33,970 bases of DNA from positions 1 to 33,970 of the forward strand of contig JADKAE010000008.1 in assembly GCA_016715405.1 (NCBI GenBank), given 5' to 3'. Positions 17,657 through 29,650 of the stretch are shown piece after piece. The position numbers and the translations under genes were made by a program. The notes under the pieces are model-generated. The model saw only the letters and a list, made by a program, of their open reading frames with translations. It was not told the origin of the DNA and searched no databases. Numbering within the stretch: the first letter of the stretch is position 1; each line of letters opens with the position of its first letter. The stretch comes from Saprospiraceae bacterium. Lineage in GTDB: Bacteria; Bacteroidota; Bacteroidia; Chitinophagales; Saprospiraceae.

Positions 17657-17687
17657 GGTTGCCGGGCAACCGGCAACCCTGTTTTTT
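17657..17687 (+). terminator. Rho-independent terminator after the tail-fibre-like gene
   Basis: A perfect 9-bp stem (GGTTGCCGG 17657-17665, CCGGCAACC 17670-17678) with a GCAA tetraloop is followed by ctgTTTTTT (T-run 17682-17687), 22 bp after the stop codon. Confidence 0.9.
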
Positions 17688-17707
17688 CAACTCCTAAAAA
17701 GGCTATT

Positions 17708-19661
17708 ATGAAACGTTTATTATACGCCTTGCTCCTGGTAGCTATGGGCTGGTACGCCGCTGAAGCACAAATCAACATCGGCGGTACCCCCTACAGCTTC
17801 GACAAGGCTTTTTCAACCCAACGTTTACCCGTAGAGGTTATGTCGCCACTGAACATGACCGCCATCGAGCGAAGACCAGTCCGACGACGAAGCCGGCCGC
17901 CCGCCGCGATTCGGCTACCCGCTCGACGCAGGTTTTACCCTCGACAACTCGGGCGTGTGGGAGACGCTGCCCAACGGCGACCGCCTGTGGCGCCTCAGCA
18001 TCCACTGCCCCGGCGCCCGCTCAATCAACCTGCTCTACGACGCCTTCTGGTTACCCACGGGCGCTACACTGTATATCTACAACGCCGACCGTTCGCACGT
18101 CATCGGCGGCTTTACCTCGCGCAACAACAACTCGCAGCGCGGCAACAGCATCGGCTACGCCACGGGCCTCGTTTACGGCGAAATGATCACCCTGGAATAC
18201 TACGAACCGCAAGACGCGGAGTATCCCGGCGAAATATCCATTGCAAAAGTCGTACACGGCTACCGGCACATCAAATTGCCGGGTGATGAAAAAGCCTTTG
18301 GCACTTCCAATGCCTGTCAGGTAAACGTCAACTGCCCGGAGGGCGCCGACTGGCAGTTGGAAAAAACGAGCGTCGCAATGATTCTTGTTGGTGGCAGCCG
18401 CTGGTGCACCGGTTCTTTGCTCAACAACACCACCACCGACTTCACCCCGTATTTCCTTACCGCCGACCACTGCCTCAGCGGATGGGCCATTACCACCCCA
18501 CTCGACGCCGGCGCCAACCCCAATGCCTCCGTCTGGACGTTCTACTGGAACTACGAAAGTCCCGGCTGCGACAACCCGCTCACGGAGCCCGGCTTTCAGT
18601 CTACCACAGGCGCTATCGTGGTGGCCAATGCCGGAGGCTCCAACTTTGCGCTATTGCGGCTTACCGAAGACCCTTATCTCGACGCCGGAATAGGTTTGCT
18701 ATACAACGGCTGGGATACCGCCGATCCGCCCGGCGGCGGCGTAGGCATTCACCACCCCGACGGCGACATAAAAAAGATCTCCATCGATGAAAATGGAATC
18801 GGTTCTAACTTGTTGCCGCTTTTCTGGACAGGCGGCGGTTTTTCCTGGCCCTTCACCCACTGGGTAGTGGATTGGGAAACCGGCGGTACCGAAGGAGGTT
18901 CTTCCGGCTCCCCGCTATTCGACACCAATCACCGGGTGATAGGCCAATTGCACGGCGGCACCGGCACTTGCGACGGCGAGACGAGCTATTACGGCCGTTT
19001 GTCCACCTCCTGGACTGGTGACAACCCCCAGCGTCGCCTCAGCGACTGGCTGGCGCCCAAGTGCATCCCCGATATCGTGGTGACTACCGATGTGACCATC
19101 GGCGCACCCACGTATTACGCAGATAACACGGTCACTTCCAACCGCCTCGTCACCGGCGGCGTGACTTACGTGGTGTACAACGGCGGCGACGAGGTGATCC
19201 TCACCGACGGCTTCGAAGTGAACGGCGGCGCCAACTTCATCGCCCGCAATTTCGACTGCGGCGGCGGCTCCGCCCTGAGCGATGTGGAATCGCGCAGCAG
19301 CGAAGGCGAAGCCCTCGATGCGGTTCATCCCAAAGAAACCTGGCAGCGCCCCGAGCCTGCGCCTGAAAAGGTATCCAAGCCGGCACAGTCCATCGCCCAG
19401 CCACAGCCGGGCCGACTGAGCGCCGCGCCCAACCCCTTCAGCGCCACAACGACCATCCGCTACCACCTGCCTAACGACGCACAAGTCACGCTACGCGTAT
19501 TCGACCTCACCGGCCAAGCCTTGTATACGCTTACCGATGACTACCAATACGCCGGAGACTACGAAGCCACGCTGCCGTCCGGCAGTCTGGCGAAAGGCAC
19601 GTATTTGTGTACGTTGACGACGGATGAGGGGACGGAGGTATTGCGGCTTGTGGTGCAATAA
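17708..19661 (+). CDS. T9SS-exported Lys-C-like serine protease (one frame break; catalytic Asp position reads Asn)
   Basis: A signal peptide (MKRLLYALLLVAMGWYAAEAQ) and propeptide are followed, after a frame change near 17870, by FGYPLDAGFTLDNSGVWE and a trypsin-like protease of the lysyl-endopeptidase kind. The His site is FLTADHCLSGW (about 18460) and the Ser site is EGGSSGSPLFD (about 18893-18925). The usual Asp-containing motif reads GGSNFALLRL (about 18636-18662), with AAC for the expected Asp. Next come a coat-hanger-like domain (about 19085-19260) and a type A sorting domain (PNPFSATTTIRYHLPNDAQV to VLRLVVQ), which directs export through the type IX system and cell-surface anchoring or release. 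It is about 650 residues when repaired. The protease fold and export route are well supported; activity is uncertain because of the Asn. Confidence 0.82.
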
Positions 19662-19701
19662 ATTGCCTTAATTTTTTTACCGCAGCGTAAAACGGAGTTG
19701 C

Positions 19702-19738
19702 ACGGAGTGAGATTTTGCTGTGTGACTCTGTTTTTTTT
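19702..19738 (+). terminator. Possible terminator after the T9SS protease gene
   Basis: ACGGAGT (19702-19708) pairs with ACTCTGT (19725-19731), one mismatch, and runs into eight T's (19731-19738), 40 bp after the stop codon. The wording (acggagttgcacggagt) also resembles a dispersed Bacteroidota intergenic repeat. Confidence 0.45.
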
Positions 19739-19758
19739 GGGGTATTTGTGAGGTTGCG

Positions 19759-19887
19759 GGTAAGGGCTTGGGGAGGGTGAAGGTGGCGATTAAAAAGCAC
19801 TAAACTGTCAATCTCCACCAAACTTTGATAGAAGTACGAACCTTAAATTAACCACGTCACCGCCACTTGCTGCAACCGGCTGTTATC
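19759..19887 (-). repeat. Palindromic repeat copy A (129 bp) downstream of the Z1 gene
   Basis: It is bounded on the + strand by GGTAA (19759) and TTATC (19887). It aligns along its whole length with copy B at 22115-22244, in the same orientation. Best shared blocks read on the minus strand: TAACAGC, GTTGC, TGGCGGTGACGTG, CTATCAAA, ATTGAC and AGTGCT. It starts 21 bp past the reconstructed Z1 stop codon. Confidence 0.6.
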
Positions 19888-19908
19888 GGCTGGCTCTCTC
19901 TGTTCATT

Positions 19909-22077
19909 TCAGTTCATTGTTTCACTTGCAAATACTGCTGGTCTTGAGTTTAATGGTGTCATTAAAATAGGCCACCAAAAAATTCTGCATCTCTCCACCC
20001 GTTGTCTTTAAGTCCATTTTGTTTTAAGAAGAATTAAACAGCTGTCTCATTTGCTACACTTCTTGCGATTCTTCTATCTGTGTTACCGTCATCAGGTGCA
20101 TCTGAAAAAGTTAAACCGTTGTTCTTTTTTCTGCTTAGATTTCTATTTATTTGAGCGTAACAATAAATTTTCCCTTGCAAGTCTTGGTTTAGTATGTTCG
20201 CTTGAAGCCTTCTTAAAATCGCTTTGAATGTAACATAATCCCATTCCAATCCTTTGTTTTCGTGTCTGTCTTCATACTCAAAGGTAGAATTTATCAAGTC
20301 AACTAAATGATAAACTGTCTCAACATCCATTAAAAAGGGCTGAGTAAAATTTCCGTTTGAAGCTTCATTCAAAATTCTATCAATTTCAGCTGTAATGCTT
20401 TGAATGTGGGTTCTTGCCTTTGTCTGAAATCCTACCGGAAGAAACCTTGAATGTGGTCTAATGGTGTGAGTAGAGGTAATCAGAATTTTGTTCGGCGCAC
20501 AAGGTCTAATTACTCCTTGTGCATCTCTTTCTACAAACACAACACTGTCATCGCCATTATGAATTCCGTTTTCAAAAGCTTCTCTTAAAGCTGAATCAAA
20601 TTCGTGCATTGAGAGCAGAGCATTATAAATTCTATTTGAAGTATAAAACCGGGTTACTGCCATATCTTTTGAACTTCTCGCACCATATATTCTTGAATGT
20701 TGTAAAATAGTGTCTTGTTGGAATGTATTTGGGTTTCTACCATAGAAGAAGCCAATTAGGTTGTCAATGTTTATTCCTCTATCTAAGATTTGGCCGCCTA
20801 CAAAGACATTAAAGGGTTATCTAATCGAAGCTGACCGCTTCTGTCCAAAAGAGCTGCGATTTGGTTTTCAGAGTTTATTTTTGTTACTCCTACATAGCCA
20901 TCTCTTAAAGCTTCAAATACTTTTGGTTCAACTTGTTCCAATGTTGGCGGTGTATCATTATTCAATTCAATAGATTCAGCTAAATCATTGTATGAAAGTT
21001 CTATTAAATCTTTCAATACTTGATTTTCTTCGTCCGCAAGCTCCGTTAGTCTGTTAAGTAAGGCTTCCACAAGTTCAACTTGCCATTGGTGTCTATCCCG
21101 GGTTGTCGAAGTGTGAATAATAAAACTACATTTATATTTCTTTCTGTTTACTCCATTTTGGATTATCCTGATCGCACCACCAACCAAGAAATTCATTATT
21201 GAAGTTCTAAATACTGAAAGATTTGGTGTAGTCGTTATGTTATTCAAATATCTTTGATCTCTTCTATTTAAAACATCAATCTCATTGTCTGGAACTCTTA
21301 TATATAATTTTGAATAAGGTGATTCAGGTTCTTGTGATTCTTCAAAATATTGTTGTCCACCAATATATGCATCGTGTATAGGAACCAATGAGGTGAATGC
21401 AGGCTTTATTGGTTCAAACACATCACTGTTTAATTCAATTGCTCCTTCAGGCTGTAAGTAAAGGGAATAGGGAGTTGCTGTTACTTGCAAAAAACTGTAA
21501 TTATTTTCAAAACCCTGTCGAATTGAGTTTATCTTTTGAGCAAGAACATTCATTGTAATTCCATCTTGTGCTGTTCTGTCTCTCCTAAATCCTACACTTG
21601 CGAAATCAGCTTCATCATCAATAAACAAAACTCGTTTTTGTGATAAGTCAGGGTGGTTTACAAATAGGTTAACAAGGTGGTCAAGGTTGTTAGTTTCCTT
21701 TTTTACGATGAAAATCAGTTTTTGCTGCTTGATATAAGGCGTCAATGGTGGTATACTCATAATATCATACACTTTCACTTCATCATCTTCTATAAAAGGA
21801 AAAAATTCACTGTCAAGTCTTTTTAAAGTTTGTTCAGCAAGCGCTTTTGTGCCTTTAGTGAATATTACACACAAATATCAAAACCTCTATCAAAAGCGAG
21901 TGCAATGATTCCTATAAAAGTCCTTGTCTTACCACTTTGAATTTTCCCAAGAAGCATTCCTGGGTTGCTAAAATTTGTACGGTTATTTGTCAATTGGTCA
22001 ACAGTATTTTCAATGCAGTCCTGAAGTTCTGTTGAATAGTCCTTTGTTTCAATAAAGTCGTTATACATTTTGCTCAT
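19909..22077 (-). CDS. Z1-domain ATPase/helicase-like protein (frame-broken)
   Basis: ATG 22077 starts MSKMYNDFIETKDYS. The P-loop is GMLLGKIQSGKTRTFIG, the Walker B motif VLFIDDEADFASV, motif III LQVTATPYSLYL, and the helicase-like end GGQILDRGIN, then QHSRIYGAR. This combination identifies the Z1 family, superfamily-2 ATPases known from restriction-type systems with MORC/MutL-like ATPases. Frame breaks lie near 21868 and 20810. The raw frame stops at TAA 20034-20036, but the same frame continues with FLKQNGLKDNGWRDAEFF. After restoring a base in the A6 run 19977-19982 it ends with WWPILMTPLNSRP...SETMN at TGA 19909-19911, giving about 720 residues. The usual partners (methylase, MutL-like ATPase, PD-(D/E)XK protein) are not adjacent. 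ATP-driven DNA remodelling is inferred. Confidence 0.75.
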
Positions 22078-22436
22078 TTTATTTTTTTTTGGTTGTTGGT
22101 TATTTAAGCTTGTAGGTAATGTTTTGCGGCTTGCCGCAGTTGGTGATTTCGGAGCACTTCACCGTCAACCTGTTCAAAAGTTTGATAGCAGCACTCAGTT
22201 TCAATTTTGCACGTCACCGCCAATTGAGGCAACATGCTGTTACCACCAGTGCTTCTATGTCTGCAGTGGTTTATATGTCCTCTTTTGCTTACTCTCATTT
22301 GTCTTTCTGTCGTCGGTGGGGCATTTTTTAAAATTTCTTTTTCTTTGGGGTTGGCTTTGCAAGCTCTTTTTAAAGCTTTGGTTTAGCGTTGGCTTGTGCG
22401 GCTTTTAAATGTGCTTGCAAAATGCGTTGGCTATTA
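22078..22436. other. Repeat-rich gap between the Z1 gene and the giant helicase gene; no gene seen
   Basis: It contains palindromic repeat copy B (22115-22244) and a second repeat-like block (about 22340-22432). In that block GTTGGCT recurs three times (ggggttggctttgcaagct, agcgttggcttgtgcgg, aatgcgttggct), and AAGCT/AGCTT inverted pieces occur. Similar wording is familiar from Bacteroidota intergenic repeats. Open frames across this stretch are not protein-like. The Z1 promoter should lie at about 22080-22115. Confidence 0.55.
22115..22244 (-). repeat. Palindromic repeat copy B (130 bp) upstream of the Z1 gene
   Basis: It is bounded by GGTAA (22115-22119) and its complement TTACC (22240-22244). 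The inner arms are imperfectly inverted: TTGCCGCAGTTGGTGA near 22131-22146, against TTGCCTCAATTGGCGGTGA read on the minus strand from about 22232. It is homologous to copy A at 19759-19887, same length and orientation. Confidence 0.65.
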
Positions 22437-25400
22437 TTAATCACTAGGAACACCAAAACCAGCAAAGTCAACTAAATAAATATAAACCTGATTTCTTGCC
22501 TCCTGACACCAACTTTTGTGAAAATCGGAGTAAAATCCATCCGAATTAGGCTTACCAAGTCTTTTATCTAATGGCCAATTATCAAAATTTTCTGGCTTTT
22601 TCTTATCATAAGCAATCGTATCTTCATAGCTCCAAACAACAACCTCATTAACTACAAATCCTTTAAGTGTATCAACTAATGGAATGTTTTCAAAGGCAGC
22701 ATTTGAGAGATGTGCTATCTTTTTTTTATCGTGAAATACTGACTTTCCTGTTAATGAAATTTCATCTCCAGAATTTACACTTGTTTTAATAAAATCATTA
22801 ATTTTTGAGTTAAAAGCATTATTAGTTGCCGACCAAGAAATGAAAAGTTTAGAAAGTCCTGGTTTAACAGGGTAACCAATTCTTTTTGCTTTGTCAGCAT
22901 CTAGTTTATATTCTAAATTGGAATTTATAGCTTTTTCTCTAATGCCATTAAAGACTATCAATCTATATCTTGCTCTTGTATAAGCTACAAATGCCAGACG
23001 TTTTTCTTCATTAATTTGATCTTCAAAAGGAATTGCTTTTTTACTTGGAAACGGCAAATCAGAAAAAGAAGGAGGTATTAATACGCAATCAAACTCTAAG
23101 CCTTTAACCTTATGCATTGTTGTTAAAACGACTTCTAGATCATCATTTTCATTTTCAAACTCGGAAATATGTGCATCATAAATTTTTCTTAGCTGACCAT
23201 CATCTTTATGGCTTAGTTCAGCTATATAATCCCCTAGATTATTGAAAATAAAATTATCGTCTTCTGTGTTTTTTAAGTAATCTATTGAGATACAAAAAAC
23301 TACTTTTAAATAGTAATCATTCCAGTTAGGATGTTTTAAGATCAAATTCTTGATTATATCTTTTAATTTTCTTTAAAGTTTGCTGGGATTCTCCTGTTGC
23401 CCATCTTTTTAAATAATTCCAATACTGCATGACATTCTCTTATACGAGTAAACTCATAAGGTAAGCTACCTTGAATACGGATTCTAATGTTTGGAAGATT
23501 AAGTCCTTTTATTTTTTGAAAGCCTCTATATACCTCATTGTTTGTTCTGAACAGAATTGCTATTTGTTTATATGGCCTTTGCCCAACTCTTTCTTGCATT
23601 AATATTGAAATCTGATCCCACCAATCAACTCTTTGCTGTGTCCTGTCTATTATTTGAGCATAATTAGTAATGAAATTCTCATCAGGAACTCTTGTTGGTC
23701 TTGGAATTAAATGTTGATGCTCTTCTGGAAGTGTCAGTATCTGACTTGCTAACGTCAATATATCTGGATACGAACGATGATTATCTAATAAAGTGAATTT
23801 CGCAGAATCAAATCTATAATCAAAGTCATTATAATAGTGATAGGGATCCATAACGGCACGAGAGTAGCCATAAATACTTTGATTAGGGTCACCAATAATG
23901 AATAAGTATGCTTTTGTTAAAGAGTTTAAGCGGTAAAGCAAATCCATCCTAACTTCATCGATATCCTGAAACTCATCCACTAAAATATGTTTCAAAGGTG
24001 CTAGTTGATTCATAATGATACCCGGGGTGTCATTTAAAATCTGTAAAAGCTTAGGCTCCCACTCCTCAAAATTTAAGCCTTCTAATTGCTCCTGGCAGTA
24101 CTTTTTTGCAAGACCGTGAAATGTATATATTTTAATTCTTTTTGCTAAGTTACCAAAGCCTAAATCTTTAAATAATTTACCTAATCTTTCTTTTAATTCT
24201 GATACAACTGCACGATTATATGCTAACACTAAAATTTCTTCCGGATTTGCAAATTTATAGTAAACTAATCTTGCAACCCTTAATGTTAAAGTATGAGTTT
24301 TACCAGAACCTGGCCCGGCAACTACATTAATATTTTGATTTACATCTGAAAAATATATTTCTCGTTGTTCATTATTCAGCCTATTGACTTCTTGATATTT
24401 TATTGCTTCACCTCTAAATGCTTTAAAAATTGGATGCTCATCATCAATTTCTCCTAAATTTTGAAGATGATTGATTAATTCTAACTTCGTTTTGGACGCA
24501 AAAAAACCTTTTATAAAAGCATCTTTTTTATCGTCACTCAACTTTGAGAGGACTTGTAATGAAATTAATTTTAGTTCTCTAATTTCCTGGGTTTCGGTAA
24601 ATTCATCAAAAATAATTTTGTCATTGTTTTCCTCCTGCGTTTCATCTATTTCGTCAGTTGAATGAAGATAAATTTCAATTCCAGTAGGAAGCAAGCCGCC
24701 TGTTTTACTATACCCTAATACTGAAAGTATAAACAACAAGTCCAATAAATATTGAATATTTCCATTTATTTTTAAATCTGTTACAATGTCCGGCCAATTG
24801 AATTTCTTTATGTTTTTATCAAAGTATTGTTTTGCCACATAATCTAACAGCTTAATGCAATCCTTCTCTAATTGTGCTATCTTATTTGACCATTCTTCTT
24901 TTTTATGATAGCCATTAAATACAGACTGTTTTATTCTTATTTTTCGGTTACCATCAGTAACCTTTTCCATTTTAGTATCATGTTTTGTCTTACCCAATAA
25001 GCGAATGATTGTAAAGGCATGTTTACTCCTCTTTTTGAAAATATCCTTAATATAATTATTGTATTCCTTTGATTGGCCTTCAGCATTGTCTTTCTTTGTC
25101 CAGGGTAGCTTCCTAAAATTAATATTTTCATTTATTGATTCCTTTAAGAAATCATCTAATTCCTCACCTTCAAAAAACTTGGAGCCGTTAGAAGGCACTG
25201 AGCTCAGTATTTTAGTTGCTAATAAAAATACAACTTGCAAGGCTGGGTACTTTTCATTCTCGTAATAACTACTCTTGCACTGGTTTGTTTCATCCAAACG
25301 GATTTTAGTTGGCTCAATAACTACATCTTGTAATAGCTTTAATATGCCAGCAGAATGATTTTTCAATAACGCTGCGAATAGGTTTTCAAGGCTTAGTTTG

Positions 25401-28400
25401 GAAATGCTACGCAATGATGCAATAGAAAGTTGTACGACCTCATTAGATTGATTATCATTTTGAAGTAACTCAATAATAGCATGGCATACTTTTTCACAAT
25501 CCTTATCCAGGCATCTATCAATACGTTCAGCTAAATTGCTTAGTGATGCTGTATCAAATTCTAAATGAGTTATTGTGAAATACCCTAATTTAATTCTTTC
25601 TAAACGTTCCAGCCAATGCAACGCGATTCTGAATTTATTATCGAGCTCATCATTCACAGAGCCTTTCTCATTTGAATATAGATTGAAAGGAACTGCTACT
25701 GGAATTTCAGTATCTGGTGACAACGGCTTAAACCTAGCCATATAATCTTCAAGTACTTTTTTAATTTCCTTAACCTCTGGCCATGAAATTCTACTTTCAT
25801 GTAATTGGTCCTTTAGTTTTGCAAAATCATTATTAGTAGTAAGGCAAAGTGTCTTAATCGGATTTTCACTATTATTAAACCCTGCTTCCAAACGTTGCTT
25901 CTCGTTTCTACCAGCCCTGCCAACTTCTTGAAGAAAATCCTCAAAGGTACTGGGTGGTGAATAATGGGTTACAAAATGAATATTTGGAATGTCTATTCCC
26001 ATTCCAAATGCTTTTGTTGCAAATAGTATAACAATTTCACCTGTTTTATATTTTTCATAGGTGTCTTTGCGATCTTCAGCATCCATTCCGGCATGAAACG
26101 CACCAACTTTATCCGCAAAACTACAGTCTGCCTTACAAATATCTTCTTAAAGTATCAGGAAATAGCAAAGTACATTCCTCTACCTTTTTTCTACTTTTGA
26201 CAAATATAATTGCCCTGCTCAACTCCGGATTGAATTTTTCCGGATTTATATATTGTGCTATTTCATTAAGCCTATCATCTTCAACCACATTATGTTTGAA
26301 ATCCATTTTGATGTGGTCTCTTACCGGATTGTAACTTTTCTCCGTGCCTTCTACGGTTACAACGCCTGGCATGAGAACACCAATTTCTTCAAATACTTGC
26401 TCTGATATTGTTGCAGAAAATAGCAGTTTTCGCATTTGATAGACTGCGGAATAACCTGCAACTTTTCTGCCTGCATTCAAATAATCAGGACGAAACTCCT
26501 GACCCCATTGCGAAATACAGTGTGCCTCATCGAATACAACGTACTCTAATCCGTTATCAGCATCCAATCTTGTAAGAAGACAATTTTCAAATGAACGGGA
26601 CCTAAACCGTTCTGGTGTTATATAAAGAAAAGTAACCTCGCCACCGGAGATCCTACGATAAATATCTCTAATTTCTACATGAGATTTGTCTCCACTTAGG
26701 AACTCAACATTGCTATAAAAGCCTTTATTCCACAGGGCATCTACCTGATCCTGCATTAAAGCACGAAGTGGACTTATAACAATTGAAAGCTTACACGAAA
26801 ATGCTGAACGGAATAAGGCCGGTCCTTGAAATAACAAAGATTTACCTGCTCCAGTTGGTAAGGAAATCAGCAAATCCTTTTTTGCAGGTAAAATTTCATT
26901 TAAACATGGGTGCTGATAATCATGCCATGGATATGGGATACCACCCTCTTCTGGTATCAAAAGATTTGCCGGAGTATTTCTTTCGCTTCATCAATATTAA
27001 AGTCTGTGTCTGCATTCTCATGAGCTGATGAAAAGAACTCAGCAGCAATTTCCTTATCAGTATAGTAATCTGCTTCTTTAAACCACATCTGAACATTTTC
27101 AGCATTAAGATTTAAACTTTTCTCAATACCATAATAGTCAGTCAGTCTTGTATCACAAAGAAATAGCTGCGAATCCGAATTATTATCATAAAGCATTTTA
27201 TAGTAATAATCAATAAGTGGTTTGTGCAGTTTTATTAATGAAAATAAATCATAATCCTTTTGAACCGCATTAATGTCAGTCTGATAGTCATCTTCCTTTT
27301 GTTCTTCATTAGTTTCAAATTCTATCGGAATCTTCCCCTTCAACATTTGCAACTTCTCCTGCAACAAAAAACTATCCCATATAAAATCTAATGCTCCAGT
27401 ATAGTTACTTGAAATTATTTTGTCTAAGGTTAAGAAGGAAGCAATTAAAAGTTTGTTAGGTGACCGATGTGTATGCAGTAATTCTACCTGCCTTGCCAAT
27501 GAAGCCTTTGTATCAGGAATAAAATACCCTTTTCGCCTTGCATAAGCCGACAGCTTTTCAATTTCCAATTCATCGTTTAAAATTAAAACTTTAGGATTGT
27601 TTGGATTACCGATACCCTCAAATAATTTGAATTGATATACCCAATATATTTTCCTGTACAATGATTCAGGATTCACCCTTTTTTGTTCTGCTATATAACC
27701 AGACTTCCTGGCATCCGGCCTTATTATAAATGAATTTGTTTTATTAAAGGTTTCATCTACCCAATCAATATAGAAGGCTTCATTTATTGGCAAATCATTT
27801 ATACATGCCTCGAAGTTTAGATTACACCATACTTTGAATTTGCCCTTACCAATTTTCTCTAGCCAAATGTTTTGAACAAATTCAGGAAACTCTGTAATAC
27901 CCAGTTGCCTGCAATGACTTTGTTCAAGACTAATAAAGCTTTTACCACCAGACATTTGCAGCCATATAGGTTCATTTTTCAATCTGTCGAAAATTGTAGC
28001 AAAATCAAGGTCTTGACCTAGTTGCAATTTACTTGTTAGGTTATACAATTCATTTCCAAGCACAATTATTTTTAAATCTGAAACTCGATTGCCATGCTGT
28101 TTAAGTATTTCTATATCAGTTGGCTTAATGCAAATGGGCTTGTGATTAATGTTACCAAAGTCAACCTCAATATTATCACATATCAGTGTTGATTGCTCAC
28201 TGGTTAGCTTTAATCTTATTGCAATCGGCAGGTGCTTAAAATAAGGGTGCATCCCTTTTGAAATGCATAAATCTACAAATCGAAAAGGATAGCTTTTAGC
28301 AACTTTTCATCACCAAGAGCTGCTTCTATTTTTTCCTTATTCAAGCAAAACCCAAAGATTTACTATCCGAATAAAATGTGAGATCGAATTGATGGGATAA

Positions 28401-29650
28401 TGTATTCCATAGAAATTCGGGAGCAATTACAACCTTATTCCCCTCTTCATTTAATTTTTCTGTGAGTTGATTAAATGTTTGTTCAGAAATATTCTGGTTT
28501 GTCGGATTAGGACGGAAAAACTCATTGGACTGTTTTACAAAATATTCATAACCCAACAAAGCCCAATTTGAATTACTGCTAATTTGATAAATTGCTTCGA
28601 TTACTTTTGAAGGCAATAATTCTTTAACAGCATCTAAATTACTTTGCGAAACTATTATCCTTGATAATTGATTTTTGAATAACCGATAAGTAAGTTCTGT
28701 ATCTGGTTTTGCACTGTGTGGTGTTTTAAGTCCGTAACTAAATCGTTCTGGGTTAAGCAACATTTCAACATCGAGAGTATCCCAAATATAATCAGAAGAT
28801 GGCGAAGCCCCATGATTTGATAGTATCGGCAAGTCAAACTCCTTAATGATTTCACCAATTATTAAACAACCCGAATTTATCAGGTTTACAAGCTCTGCAA
28901 CCCCATCTTCCTGCTCTTTAAAATCTGCTTCACTTTTTACGCCTAATCTGCTTTTCCAAGCAAACTCATTTATTTGCTCACCATCGGATTCTAAGTCAAA
29001 ACACAAGAAGTCAATTTTGAAAATTCACTTTCAAGTATACCAGCAATATATCTCTCTTGATAATTTGATAACGATGGAAAAGATAAATAATATGAAAGAA
29101 CTTTATCAAACGGCAGTCTTTCTATAAAGCCAGCCTTTTCATCATCAGTTTTTAATTCCTCAATATATTGCTTCCCACGAGTTTCCGACAGCTCTTTTAT
29201 TAAACCTTTATTATACAATTCAATATAAAAGTGATTGGCATTGCATATATAATTAGTTTCTTCCAGTGGGATGGATGGGAAGGCAGTTTTAAATACCTCA
29301 AGAAAAACAGTAACCGTTTGCAGCTCTTCTCCGCTTTTAATCTCCCAACCTTGGCCAATTAAATACTTATATGATTCTTCAACTTGTTTTGTTAAACCCT
29401 GTTCAGAAAGGAGCTTAGTTAGCACCTGTTGTAATGTCTTCCAATCTAAAGATGACAAAACTTCATTTTGCCAAAAGTCGTATTCTTCCTGATTAGCATA
29501 ATATGGTAGCTTTTCAAGATCGCCATTATCCCACAAAGCAAAGCTGATTTTATTAAGAGCTTGTATCTTCTCAAGTAAAAATGATCCAAAAAGTGAAAGA
29601 TTCTTAATGATTCCTATTTCTTTTTTATTTCTGAAAGCGGTTTTGCTCAA
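22437..29650 (-). CDS. Giant DEDDh exonuclease - RecQ helicase - UvrD helicase fusion (about 2,400 residues; frame-broken)
   Basis: Five blocks read as one protein after six repairs (near 29016, 28348, 28278, 26960, 26135 and 23368), five being one lost base in a homopolymer. The N-terminal 200 residues are unrecognised. Residues about 215-330 form a DEDDh exonuclease: FDLES (D, E), KEFDLPIL (D), HSAKPD (H, D). About 330-900 are unassigned. About 900-1260 are RecQ-like: LPTGAGKSLLFQ, FDEAHCISQWGQEFRPDY, LLFSATIS, KAFGMGIDIPN, QEVGRAGR. About 1770-2300 are UvrD-like: VVAGPGSGKTHTLTLRVARL, VDEFQDID, GDPNQSIYG, LLDNHRSY, MHKVKGLEFD, FVAYTRAR. All motor motifs look intact. No RecQ zinc-binding region is visible. 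The start is a TTG with GAGG upstream, overlapping the cold-shock gene by 26 bp. It probably unwinds and degrades DNA. Placement beside HsdRMS suggests defence or repair (inference). Confidence 0.8.

Noticed and set aside
19909..22077. A complete MORC/MutL-associated restriction system around the Z1 protein
   Set aside because: The usual partners (MutL-like ATPase, associated methylase, PD-(D/E)XK protein) are not next to it. The neighbouring HsdM belongs to a type I R-M-S operon.
19759..22244. Reading the repeats flanking the Z1 gene as canonical integron attC sites
   Set aside because: The ends do not show the GTTRRRY core and its RYYYAAC partner, and no integrase gene is visible. Only the cassette-like layout and palindromic form are similar.
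29625..29650. Cold-shock gene and giant helicase gene as one continuous fusion
   Set aside because: The frame offset at the overlap is the opposite of that made by a single lost base, and a GAGG precedes the TTG start. Two overlapping genes fit better.
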